The translations under genes were made by a program, and so were the position numbers. The notes under the pieces are model-generated. The model searched no databases, was not told the origin of the DNA, and worked only from the letters and a program-made list of their open reading frames with translations. From Acuticoccus sp. I52.16.1 (GTDB lineage: Bacteria > Pseudomonadota > Alphaproteobacteria > Rhizobiales > Amorphaceae), in the NCBI RefSeq assembly GCF_022865125.1, contig NZ_CP094832.1:16414-80413 (forward strand): a stretch of DNA of 64,000 bases, in the 5' to 3' direction. This document shows, one piece after another, positions 54,290-63,106 of this stretch. How positions within the stretch are numbered: position 1 is the first letter of the stretch; each line of letters opens with the position of its first letter.

Positions 54290-55813
54290 ATGCCCGCACG
54301 AGCCCCCTTCGACCTGATCGTACGCGGCGGCCGGGTCGTCGACCCCGAAACGGGGTTCGACGCGGTCGCCGACGTCGGCGTCGCGGGCGGCAGGATCGCC
54401 GCGATCGGCGCGCTGGCGGGGGCGTCCGCAGGCGCATCGGAGATCGACGCGGCGGGGCGGATCGTCTGCCCCGGCTTCGTCGACCTCCACGCGCACGGGC
54501 AGACGATCGCCGCGGACCGGATGCAGGCCTTCGACGGCGTGACGACGACGCTCGAGCTCGAGGTCGGCGCGTTGCCGGTGGCCGAGTGGTACGACGCCCA
54601 GGCGGCCGGGGGCAGGACGCTGCATTATGGCGCCGCCGTATCGTGGATCTCGGCCCGCAAGGCGGTGATGGCCGGCCTGACGCCCGACCCGGCGCTGCAC
54701 CCGATGGAGATGATGGGCCAGGGCGCGGCGGACGAGGGCGGCTGGTCGAGCCGCGCGGCCACGCCGGACGAGGTCGAGCGGATCGTCGCGCTGGTGCGGG
54801 AGGGATTGGCGGCGGGAGGCGTCGGCGTCGGCATCCCGCACGGTTATGCGCCGGGGGCGGGGGTGAAGGAGATGTCGCGCCTGTGCGATGTCGCGGCCGG
54901 GGCGGGCGTCCCGACCTTCACCCACATCCCCTGGATGTCGAACGTGGACCCGCAGAGCTCGGAGGAATCCTACCTGCGGATCATCGGCTATGCGGCGGCC
55001 ACCGGCGCGCACATGCACATCTGTCACCTCAATTCGACGTCGTTGCAGGACATCGCCCGCTGCCGGGAGCTGCTGCTCGAGGCGCAGGCGATGGGCCTCG
55101 CCATCACGGTGGAGGCCTACCCGTACGGGACCGGGTCGACCGTCCTGTCGGCGGCCTTCTTCGCCGCGCCGGACTTCAGCGCGCGGACGGGAACCGACTA
55201 TCGCAGCATCGGGTTGATCCGCACCGGACGGCAGCTCGCCGACCGCGCCGAGCTGATGGCGGCGCGGGAGGAGGAGCCCGGCGCGCTGATCGCCTGGCAG
55301 TTTCTCGACGTGGCGGACAACGCGGCGCACCGCGACCTCCTGGATCTCTCGGTACTCTTCCCCGGCGGCGCGATCGCTTCGGACGCGATGCCCTTCGTCG
55401 CCCCGGACGGCGCCATCTACCGCGATGCGGCGTGGCCGCTGCCCGAGGACTTGTCGGCCCATCCGCGATCGGCGGGGACGTTCACGCGGTTCCTGTCGCA
55501 CTACTGCTTCGAGCGGCGCGCGGTGGATCTGCGCGAGGCGCTGGCCAAATGCACCATCATCCCCGCGGCGATCCTGGAGGGGGGTCTGCCACAGATGCGC
55601 CGCAAGGCGCGGCTGCAGGTCGGCTGCGACGCCGACGTCGTCGTCTTCGACCCCGAGACGCTCGCCGATCGCGCCACCTTCGCGGACATGACCGCCCCGT
55701 CGCGCGGGGTGGAGGCGCTGCTGGTCGGCGGGATCCCGGTGATCGCGGACGGGCGGCTCGACCCCGCGGCGCGGCCGGGGCGGGCGATGCGCCGGGAGGG
55801 CGCGGCGGGATGA
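54290..55813 (+). CDS. Amidohydrolase, D-aminoacylase / N-acyl-D-Glu deacylase type
   Basis: A 507-residue amidohydrolase-superfamily enzyme. Metal residues are visible as HAH in FVDLHAHGQT (about 65), FTHIPWM, HICHLNST (two His on barrel strands 5-6) and SDAMPF (final Asp). The N- and C-terminal beta-sandwich parts are complete. Relatives cut N-acyl-D-amino acids, but deformylases for N-substituted formamides also belong to this superfamily. Position next to isonitrile hydratase makes an N-formyl substrate plausible. It overlaps the metal-chaperone gene by ATGA. Confidence 0.83.
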   Translation: MPARAPFDLIVRGGRVVDPETGFDAVADVGVAGGRIAAIGALAGASAGASEIDAAGRIVCPGFVDLHAHGQTIAADRMQAFDGVTTTLELEVGALPVAEWYDAQAAGGRTLHYGAAVSWISARKAVMAGLTPDPALHPMEMMGQGAADEGGWSSRAATPDEVERIVALVREGLAAGGVGVGIPHGYAPGAGVKEMSRLCDVAAGAGVPTFTHIPWMSNVDPQSSEESYLRIIGYAAATGAHMHICHLNSTSLQDIARCRELLLEAQAMGLAITVEAYPYGTGSTVLSAAFFAAPDFSARTGTDYRSIGLIRTGRQLADRAELMAAREEEPGALIAWQFLDVADNAAHRDLLDLSVLFPGGAIASDAMPFVAPDGAIYRDAAWPLPEDLSAHPRSAGTFTRFLSHYCFERRAVDLREALAKCTIIPAAILEGGLPQMRRKARLQVGCDADVVVFDPETLADRATFADMTAPSRGVEALLVGGIPVIADGRLDPAARPGRAMRREGAAG

Positions 55814-56784
55814 GCGGGGGCGAGCCGGTTCCGATCGTGCTGGTGACCGGTGCCCTCGGCGCCGGCAAGACCACGCTGATCAACCGCTTCCTCGCCGGCG
55901 ATCACGGGCGGGCGCTGGCTGCCGTCGTCAACGACTTCGGCGCGCTCGACATCGACGCGCGGCTGCTGGCGGGGGAGGGGCGGTCGGTCTACGGCTTGAA
56001 GAACGGCTGTATCTGTTGCTCGTTGCAGGGAGACCTGCTGCGCACCATCCGCCTCGTCCTGACCTCCCGGCCGTCGCTCGACGGGATCGTGATCGAGGCG
56101 AGCGGGGTGTCCGACCCGCGCGGCATCCTCGAGACGTTGCTGGACCCCGTTCTCGCCGCCGCGATCCGGGTCGACAGCATCGTCACCGTCGTCGACGCCG
56201 AGGCCCATGACGCGCACGATCCGCTGTGGCGGGCGCAGGTGCGGCTCGCCGACTTCATCGTCGTGTCCAAGGCCGAAGCCGCCCCGCCCGCGGGGGTCCA
56301 GCGCCTCGGCGAGCGGTTGGCCGCACTGGGCAAGCCGTTCGTCTTCGGCGGTGGACCGGGCGGGGCGATCGCGTTCGAGGTGCTGTTCGCCGGCCTCGCC
56401 CGCCGCCGCGAACCGGCCGGCGCCGGCGGACAGAACGAGCGCATCGGCCCGGACTTCGTCAGCTGCGAATGGGTGGGTTCCGCCCCGGTCGACATGGCGC
56501 GCTTCCAGGCCGCGATAGAGGCGATCGCCCCCGATCTGGTGCGGGCCAAGGGCTTCGTCGCGATCCGCGGCGAGGCGGGGGAAGGGGCAGGGGAAGGGAC
56601 GGGAGAAGGGTTCGTCTTTCAGCTCGTCGGCCGGCGTGCCGGCCTGCACAAGGCGGCCGCCCCCGTCGTCGGCGTCGCGCTGGTGCTGATCGGCCGGGCG
56701 GGGGAGTTCGACCCCGCGGCGGCGTGCGCGGTGCTCGATCGCGAACTGGGCGGACAACGTGTCACTGTTCAAACTATGATTTGA
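55810..56784 (+). CDS. CobW/COG0523-family metal-chaperone GTPase
   Basis: A 324-residue G3E-family GTPase: Walker A GALGAGKTT, the metal-binding CxCC motif in NGCICCSLQGD, Walker B/GxxG region IVIEASGVSDP. The guanine-specificity motif usually written NKxD reads SKAE, a notable change. The C-terminal CobW_C domain is short and lacks the long His-rich stretch of some members. Translational coupling to the amidohydrolase suggests it loads Zn or another metal into that enzyme. Confidence 0.85.
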   Translation: MSGGEPVPIVLVTGALGAGKTTLINRFLAGDHGRALAAVVNDFGALDIDARLLAGEGRSVYGLKNGCICCSLQGDLLRTIRLVLTSRPSLDGIVIEASGVSDPRGILETLLDPVLAAAIRVDSIVTVVDAEAHDAHDPLWRAQVRLADFIVVSKAEAAPPAGVQRLGERLAALGKPFVFGGGPGGAIAFEVLFAGLARRREPAGAGGQNERIGPDFVSCEWVGSAPVDMARFQAAIEAIAPDLVRAKGFVAIRGEAGEGAGEGTGEGFVFQLVGRRAGLHKAAAPVVGVALVLIGRAGEFDPAAACAVLDRELGGQRVTVQTMI

Positions 56785-56872
56785 TGCGTGAAACGTGGTC
56801 TGCTTGAAGTAGGTTGCTCACGACGGCACGCGCCCGTCGACGCACGACGAGGCGGCAACCGAGGAGAGCACC

Positions 56873-57775
56873 GTGGCCACCATCGACAGCGGCCCCCTGC
56901 GGCTGAGGGCGATCCAGGAGTTCGGCGGTGCCGCCTTTCGCCCGGAGAAGCTGCTCCCGGACTTCGACCCGGCGATCTTCGACGAAGCCCCCGCCACGGG
57001 TAGCGCCGACTTCTACGTGCCGGACAAAGGCCGTTTCACCTCGTCGATCCACTCCTGGCTGTTCCGGCTGGGCGAGCGTCTCGTGCTGGTCGACACGTGC
57101 ATGGGGCAGGGCAAGGACGATCCGCAGACCGCTCCGTTCATGCGCAACCTGGCGGCGGCCGGCGTCCGGCCCGAGGATATCGACCTCGTCGTCCTCACCC
57201 ATCTGCACACCGACCACATGAAGTGGACGACGCGGCACGACGGCGAGCGGTTCGTGCCGACCTTCCCGAACGCGCGCTATGTGGCCGGCGCACGCGAATA
57301 CGCGCACTGGCAACCGGGCGGCGCCGGCCTGTCGATGCACCCGGTGCAGGCCGAGATCCTCGCCGAATGCGTCGCCCCGCTGATGGCCCACGGCCGGCTC
57401 GACCTGATCGGCGACGACGACGAGATCGCGCCGGGGCTGCGGGCGATGCCGGTGCCCGGCCACACCGCGACGCAGCTCGCCCTGCACCTCGACAGTGGCG
57501 GCCGTGACTACGTCTTCGCCGCCGACAGCCTGCATCACCCGGTGCAGATCCACCGCCCGCATTGGGGCTGCTTCCTGTGCGAGGACCAGGTCGCGGCGCT
57601 CGACAGCCGGTTGCGCCTCCTGGACTTCGCGGCGGCGACGGGCGCCGTGCTGATGCCGTCCCACTTCGGCGGCGGCCATGCCGGACTGGTCCACCGTGAC
57701 GGCGACGGCTTCGCGTTCGAGCCCGTCCGGATCGACGCGTCGGAGCCCGCCGCGGCACCCAGCCTCGCGAACTGA
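56873..57775 (+). CDS. Metallo-beta-lactamase-fold hydrolase
   Basis: A 300-residue MBL-fold protein. THLHTDH gives the HxHxDH metal motif at about residues 109-115, with later ligands in PVPGHTATQ (His), AADSLHHP (Asp) and PSHFGGGH (His). The subgroup resembles quorum-quenching lactonase-like hydrolases. The start is GTG 56873, with GAGGAGAG upstream. It follows the CobW-type gene by 88 bases and may belong to the same unit. Substrate unknown. Confidence 0.82.
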   Translation: MATIDSGPLRLRAIQEFGGAAFRPEKLLPDFDPAIFDEAPATGSADFYVPDKGRFTSSIHSWLFRLGERLVLVDTCMGQGKDDPQTAPFMRNLAAAGVRPEDIDLVVLTHLHTDHMKWTTRHDGERFVPTFPNARYVAGAREYAHWQPGGAGLSMHPVQAEILAECVAPLMAHGRLDLIGDDDEIAPGLRAMPVPGHTATQLALHLDSGGRDYVFAADSLHHPVQIHRPHWGCFLCEDQVAALDSRLRLLDFAAATGAVLMPSHFGGGHAGLVHRDGDGFAFEPVRIDASEPAAAPSLAN

Positions 57776-58073
57776 CGTCACAACGGTGTTGCTCAATAAC
57801 ATTGGTATCAGCCAGCGAAATTTGAGTTGACGTTTGTCGACGTGCTGCCTAGCGTGTCGTCTCGTGGGAGGCAGTCTTTAATAAGATGAACAATAAGACG
57901 CCGCGCTGCTCCGGTCTCTCGTCCGGACTCTGGAGCAATGCTGCCGTAGTTTGACGTTGGACGGGACTCCGTCATCGGCCGGCGTGCGGCATTCGTGCGC
58001 GTTCATTCTTCCAAAGACTTGAAAACATTGCCGGCGGCCGCGCCGGCGCAAAGAAAAAGCGCGAGCGTACGCC
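57776..58073. promoter_or_regulatory. Promoter region of the acyl-CoA ligase operon
   Basis: About 298 bases, AT-richer at 57780-57900. TTGACG (57827-57832) and TAGCGT (57850-57855), spacer 17, form a reasonable rightward promoter about 220 bases upstream of the ligase gene. The stretch after it could be a long leader; no riboswitch motif is recognised. Confidence 0.4.
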
Positions 58074-59681
58074 ATGTCCAGCTTCAGCACCTCTGATCCC
58101 CGGATCCCGGCGGCGAGCGACTGTGTGTTGCGGCCGATGCTGGAGGAGCGTGCGCGGCGCCATCCGGACCGCGTCTATGCGGTGTTCGCCGGGGGCGTGA
58201 GCTGGACGTATGCGCAGACCCTGCGTGAGACGCGCCGCGCCGCCGCCGGCCTCCAGGCACTGGGGCTGAAGCAGGGCGAAACGTTGCTGATGGCGCTGCC
58301 CAACGGGCCGGACGCGCTGCGCCTTTGGTTCGGCGCCAACTACCTCGGCGCGACGGCGGTGCACATCAATCCGGCATACCGGGGCGGTCTGCTGGAGAAC
58401 GTGATCGAGAATTCCGGGGCGCGGCTCTTCGCGCTGCGGCCGGACCTCGTCCCGCATCTCGCCAACGTGCGGCAGTTCGAGCTGGAGACGCTCGTGATTT
58501 TCGGCGACACGGCCGAGGTCGCAACGGGGCTTGCGGTGGTGGACGGGGCGGCGATCGACGCCGCGGGCGATGCGCCGGCACCGCCGGAGCGCGAAATCCT
58601 GCCCTTCGATACGCAGTGCATCACCTACACGTCCGGCACGACGGGGCCCTCGAAGGGCGTCATGTGCTCGTATCTGCACCTGATGTCCTTCGGCGAGTCC
58701 GTCTATTTCATGACGGCGGAGGACCGCTACCTCGTCAATCTCCAGATGTACCACGTGTCCGGCGTGCTGCCGTGCATGCTGATGCTGCGCCTGGGCGGGT
58801 CCGTCGCCATCGTGGAGCGCTTCAGCACCAGCCGGTTCTGGCAGATCATCGCCGAGACGGAGGCGACCTTCGCGATCCTGCTCGGGGTGATGACGCGGTT
58901 CCTCCTGTCGCAGCCGGTCTGCGAGGACGAGACGCGGGGGCACCTGCGCCACATCATCCAGCAGCCGCTGGACGAGGACGTGCACGAGTTGCGCCGCCGC
59001 TTCGGCTTCGACGTCTACACCAGCTTCGGCATGACCGAGCTGTCCTTGCCGATCGTGTCCGAGGTGAACCCGGCGCGGGCGGGGACGTGCGGGTTCGCGC
59101 GGCCCGGGGTGGAGCTGCGCATCGTCGACGCGTGGGACTGCGAGGTGCCGACCGGCCAGCCCGGCGAGCTGCTGGTCCGGACCGATCGGCCATGGGCGAT
59201 CACGCACGGCTACCTGAAGAACCCGGAGGCGACCGCCAAGGCCTGGCGCAACGGCTGGTTCCACACCGGCGACGTGTTCCGCAAGGACGAGGACGGGTAC
59301 TACTATTTCCTGGACCGCCTGAAGGACACCATCCGGCGGCGCGGCGAAAACATCTCCTCCTTCGAGGTCGAAGCGGCGATCATGCTGCACCCGAAGGTGC
59401 GCGAGGCGGCCGCCGTCGCCGTCGAGAGCGAGCTGAGCGAGGACGAAGTCCTCGGCGTGGTCTCGCTGGTCGACGGGGCGACGCTGACGCCCGAGGAGCT
59501 GCTCGACTTCCTGCGCGACCGGCTCGCCTACTTCATGATCCCCCGCTACGTGCGGATCCTCCCCGATCTGCCGAAGACGCCCACCCAGAAGATCGAGAAG
59601 CACGTGTTGCGGGCGACCGGCCTGTCGCAAGGCGATGTCTGGGACCGCGAGGACGCCGGCGTTCAGGTCGTGCGCGCTTGA
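58074..59681 (+). CDS. AMP-forming acyl-CoA ligase (class I adenylate-forming)
   Basis: A 535-residue ANL-superfamily ligase. The P-loop is YTSGTTGPSKG, the adenine region YTSFGMTEL, the hinge/A8 region YYFLDRLKDTIRRRGENIS, and the catalytic Lys is in KTPTQKIEK. It resembles crotonobetaine/carnitine-CoA ligase-like proteins that act on small carboxylates. It activates an acid with ATP and CoA; the carboxylase encoded 40 bases downstream would then act on the acyl-CoA. There is no good ribosome-binding site. Confidence 0.88.
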   Translation: MSSFSTSDPRIPAASDCVLRPMLEERARRHPDRVYAVFAGGVSWTYAQTLRETRRAAAGLQALGLKQGETLLMALPNGPDALRLWFGANYLGATAVHINPAYRGGLLENVIENSGARLFALRPDLVPHLANVRQFELETLVIFGDTAEVATGLAVVDGAAIDAAGDAPAPPEREILPFDTQCITYTSGTTGPSKGVMCSYLHLMSFGESVYFMTAEDRYLVNLQMYHVSGVLPCMLMLRLGGSVAIVERFSTSRFWQIIAETEATFAILLGVMTRFLLSQPVCEDETRGHLRHIIQQPLDEDVHELRRRFGFDVYTSFGMTELSLPIVSEVNPARAGTCGFARPGVELRIVDAWDCEVPTGQPGELLVRTDRPWAITHGYLKNPEATAKAWRNGWFHTGDVFRKDEDGYYYFLDRLKDTIRRRGENISSFEVEAAIMLHPKVREAAAVAVESELSEDEVLGVVSLVDGATLTPEELLDFLRDRLAYFMIPRYVRILPDLPKTPTQKIEKHVLRATGLSQGDVWDREDAGVQVVRA

Positions 59682-59721
59682 CCGGTCGCCTCATCCCCGT
59701 TCGCATCGCAGGGAACCCGAC

Positions 59722-62700
59722 GTGACCATCCACAAGCTCCTGATCGCCAACCGGGGTGAAATCGCCATCCGCATCGCGCGGGCGGCGGACGATCTCGGCA
59801 TCGCCACCGTCGGCGTCGCGCCGCGGGACGACGCCGCGTGCCTGCATCTGCGCCGGGTCGACCATACCGTCACGCTCGAAGGGCGGGGGCCGGCGGCCTA
59901 TCTCGACATCGCGCAGATGGTGCGCGTCGCGGTGGAGGAAGGCTGCGACGCGGTCCATCCGGGTTACGGCTTCCTCAGCGAGAGCGCCGCGTTCGCGAGC
60001 GCCTGCGAGGCGGCGGGCGTCGTCTTCGTCGGCCCGCGGCCCGAGACGCTGGCGACGTTCGGAGACAAGGTCCGCGCGCGCGAGGCCGCGGGCCGCCTCG
60101 ACGTTCCGCTGCCGGAGGGATCGGCCGCCGGCATCACGCTGGACGGGGCGCGGGCGTTCATGGCGAGCCTGGGCGAGGGCGCGGCGGTGATGGTGAAGTC
60201 CGTCGCCGGCGGCGGCGGGCGCGGCATGCGCGTGGTGCGCTCGCCCGATGCGCTGGAGGCGGCCTATGCGGTCTGCCGGTCCGAGGCGCGCGCCTCCTTC
60301 GGCCGGGACGAGGTCTACCTGGAACGCTACATCGCGACGGCCCGTCACGTCGAAGTGCAGGTGATCGGGGACGGGCGCGGGCCGGTGGCGCACCTCTTCG
60401 ACCGCGAATGCAGCTTGCAGCGACGCCACCAGAAGCTGATCGAGATCGCGCCGTGTCCGGCCCTGCCGATGGCGTTGCGACGCCGGATGATCGACGCCGC
60501 GCTGACGATGGCGCGCGCGGCCGACTATCGCAGCCTCGGCACGTTCGAGTTCCTGGTCGACGCGGATGCGCCGGGTGGCGGGGCCTTCTATTTCATGGAG
60601 GTGAACCCGCGGCTCCAGGTCGAGCATACCGTGACCGAAGAGGTGACGGGGGTCGACCTCGTGGCCGCGCAGCTGCGCATCGCAGGCGGGGCGAGCCTCG
60701 CCGATATCGGCTTCGACCCGGCGCACGAGGTCACGGTGCGGGGCTACGCGATCCAGGCGCGGATCAATGTCGAGCGGATGAACCCGGACGGGTCGGCGAC
60801 GCCCTCCGGCGGGACGCTGACGGCGCTGGACCTGCCCACCGGGCCGGGCGTGCGCGTCGACACGCTGGGTTACACCGGCTACGCGACGAGCCCGTCCTAC
60901 GATTCGTTGCTGGCGAAGGTGATCGCGGTGTCGGCGGCGCCGGACTTCGCGGCCGCCGTTGCCCGCCTGCGCCGCGCCCTGGACGAGACGCGCATCGCCG
61001 GCGTGGACACCAACCTGGGCTTCCTGCGGGCGCTGGCGGCCCATCCGGCGATGGACGACGTCGCCTTCCACACCCAGTTCGTCGAAGCGGCGATGCCGGC
61101 GCTCCTGTCGGCGGTGCCAGAGTGCGGTCGCCATGTCGCGGACACGCCGGCCGGCGAGGATGCCGCGTCCGCGGGGCGGGGGCGCCGTGCGGCTCCGGCC
61201 GGGCACATCGAGGTGGCCTCGCCGATGCCGGGGGCCGTCACCGAGGTCCTCGTCGCGGTGGGGGACATGGTGAGCGCCGGCCAGCAGCTGGCGATCGTCG
61301 AGGCGATGAAGATGCAGACGGCGGTCGCCGCGCCGGTGGCCGGCCGCGTCAGCGGGCTCGAGATCGCGGTCGGCGACATCCTGGAGCTGGCCGAGCCGCT
61401 GGTGTTCATCGACCCGGCGGAGGGCGCGGACGCCGGCGTCGCCGTGGAGGCCGAGGTCGATCTCGACGCGATCCGCCCGGAGCTGCGCGACGTGCTGGAT
61501 CGGCACGCGGGGCTGCTCGACGACGCGCGTCCGGAGGCCGTCGCCAAGCGGCGGAAGATCGGCAAGCGCTCGATCCGCGAGAACCTCGCCGAACTCTTCG
61601 ACGAGACGCGCTACGACGAATATGGCAGCCTGATGTTCGCCGCGCAGCGCACGCGCCGCTCCATCGAAGAGCTGATCCGCGTGAGCCCGGCGGACGGGAT
61701 GCTCGCCGCGGTCGGCAGCGTCAACGCGGACCTGTTCGGCCCCGAGAAAAGCCGCTGCCTCGCCCTCGCGCACGACTATTCGGTCTTCGCCGGCACGCAG
61801 GGGTTCAACGCCCAGACCAAGAAGGACCGGATGCTCTCGCTGGCGGCCAAGTGGGAGACGCCGGTGCTGGTATGGGCCGAAGGCGGCGGCGGCCGGCCGG
61901 GCGACACGGACTATGCCCACCTCAGCGGCCTGTCCTCGCTCTCCTTCCGCCGGTTGGCGTCGCTCAACGGCAAGGTGCCGATCGTCGGCGTGGTGACCGG
62001 GCGCTGCTTTGCCGGCAACGCGGCGATGGCCGGCTGCTGCGACGTCATCATCGCGACGCCGGACGCCAGCATCGGCATGGCCGGGCCGGCGATGATCGAG
62101 GGCGGCGGCCTCGGCATCGTCACCCCGGACGAGGTGGGGCCGGTGCGCGTGCAGGCGGCCAACGGGGTCGTCGACCTGGTGGTGGCGGACGAGGCCGACG
62201 CGGTGCGCCAGGCGCGGCGCTACCTGTCCTATTTCCAGGGCGACCTCGAGACCTACGAGGCGGCCGACCAGCGGCGCCTGCGCCACGCGGTGCCGCAGGA
62301 CCGCCGCCGCGCCTACGACCTGCGGGCGCTGCTCGAGGTGCTGGCCGACAGGGGCTCGGTGATGGAGCTGCGCCGCGACTTCGGCACGCCGCTCATCACG
62401 GCCCTTGTCCGGATCGAAGGCAAGGCCATCGGCGTCATCGGCAACGACTGCCGCTCGCTCGGCGGCGCCATCGACGCCGACGCCTCCGACAAGGCCGCGC
62501 GGTTCATGCAGCTGTGCGACGCGTTCGGCCTGCCGATCCTGTCGCTGTGCGATACGCCGGGCTTCATGGTCGGCCCCGAGGCGGAGAAGACGGCGCTGGT
62601 GCGCCACACCTCGCGCATGTTCGTCACCGGCGCGGGGCTGACGGTGCCGATGGTGATGGTCATCCTGCGCAAGGCCTACGGGCTGGGGGCGATGGCGATG

Positions 62701-63021
62701 GCCGGCGGCGGCATGCACGCGACGGACGCCACCTTCGCGTGGCCGACCGGCGAAATCAGCAGCATGGGCGTGGAGGGTGCGGTGCGCCTCGCCTACCGGG
62801 CCGAACTCGCCGCGGCGGCCGAGGGCGCCGAGCGCGACGCGCTGTTCGAGCGCAAGACCGCCGAGATCTACGAGAGCGGCAAGGCCCTGAACGTCGCCTC
62901 GACGATGGACATCGACGACGTCATCGACCCCGTCGACACGCGCCGGCGGATCATGGGCACCCTGCGGGCGGCGGGGCCGATAGGACCCGCGAGGGGCACG
63001 CGCAAGATCGACACCTGGTGA
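59722..63021 (+). CDS. Single-chain biotin-dependent acyl-CoA carboxylase (BC-BCCP-CT)
   Basis: A 1,099-residue protein with all three activities of a biotin carboxylase system. Residues 1-450 are biotin carboxylase (KLLIANRGEIAIRI; ATP loop GGGGRGMRVV; FMEVNPRLQVEHTVTE). Residues about 505-580 are the biotin carrier with EAMKMQ. Residues about 610-1,090 are a carboxyltransferase of the PccB/AccD type (CRSLGGAIDADASDKAARF, DTPGFMVGPEAE). Single-chain long-chain acyl-CoA carboxylase (LCC) has this order and size. The GTG start 59722 has AGGGA upstream and precedes the IHKLLIANRG motif; longer in-frame reading is rejected. The acyl-CoA substrate is unknown. Confidence 0.9.
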   Translation: MTIHKLLIANRGEIAIRIARAADDLGIATVGVAPRDDAACLHLRRVDHTVTLEGRGPAAYLDIAQMVRVAVEEGCDAVHPGYGFLSESAAFASACEAAGVVFVGPRPETLATFGDKVRAREAAGRLDVPLPEGSAAGITLDGARAFMASLGEGAAVMVKSVAGGGGRGMRVVRSPDALEAAYAVCRSEARASFGRDEVYLERYIATARHVEVQVIGDGRGPVAHLFDRECSLQRRHQKLIEIAPCPALPMALRRRMIDAALTMARAADYRSLGTFEFLVDADAPGGGAFYFMEVNPRLQVEHTVTEEVTGVDLVAAQLRIAGGASLADIGFDPAHEVTVRGYAIQARINVERMNPDGSATPSGGTLTALDLPTGPGVRVDTLGYTGYATSPSYDSLLAKVIAVSAAPDFAAAVARLRRALDETRIAGVDTNLGFLRALAAHPAMDDVAFHTQFVEAAMPALLSAVPECGRHVADTPAGEDAASAGRGRRAAPAGHIEVASPMPGAVTEVLVAVGDMVSAGQQLAIVEAMKMQTAVAAPVAGRVSGLEIAVGDILELAEPLVFIDPAEGADAGVAVEAEVDLDAIRPELRDVLDRHAGLLDDARPEAVAKRRKIGKRSIRENLAELFDETRYDEYGSLMFAAQRTRRSIEELIRVSPADGMLAAVGSVNADLFGPEKSRCLALAHDYSVFAGTQGFNAQTKKDRMLSLAAKWETPVLVWAEGGGGRPGDTDYAHLSGLSSLSFRRLASLNGKVPIVGVVTGRCFAGNAAMAGCCDVIIATPDASIGMAGPAMIEGGGLGIVTPDEVGPVRVQAANGVVDLVVADEADAVRQARRYLSYFQGDLETYEAADQRRLRHAVPQDRRRAYDLRALLEVLADRGSVMELRRDFGTPLITALVRIEGKAIGVIGNDCRSLGGAIDADASDKAARFMQLCDAFGLPILSLCDTPGFMVGPEAEKTALVRHTSRMFVTGAGLTVPMVMVILRKAYGLGAMAMAGGGMHATDATFAWPTGEISSMGVEGAVRLAYRAELAAAAEGAERDALFERKTAEIYESGKALNVASTMDIDDVIDPVDTRRRIMGTLRAAGPIGPARGTRKIDTW

Positions 63022-63106
63022 CGTCGGGCGCGGCGTCGCGGCGACGGCCGGTGCCGCCGCCATCACGCTGCGGTCGCACTTTCAAACAATAAAGCAAGGA
63101 GGGAAC

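Noticed and set aside
59533..63066. A very long minus-strand open frame opposite the acyl-CoA carboxylase
   Set aside because: It is a mirror frame created by high GC at codon position three; it has Arg/His/Asp/Gly-biased composition, no domain and no ribosome-binding site.
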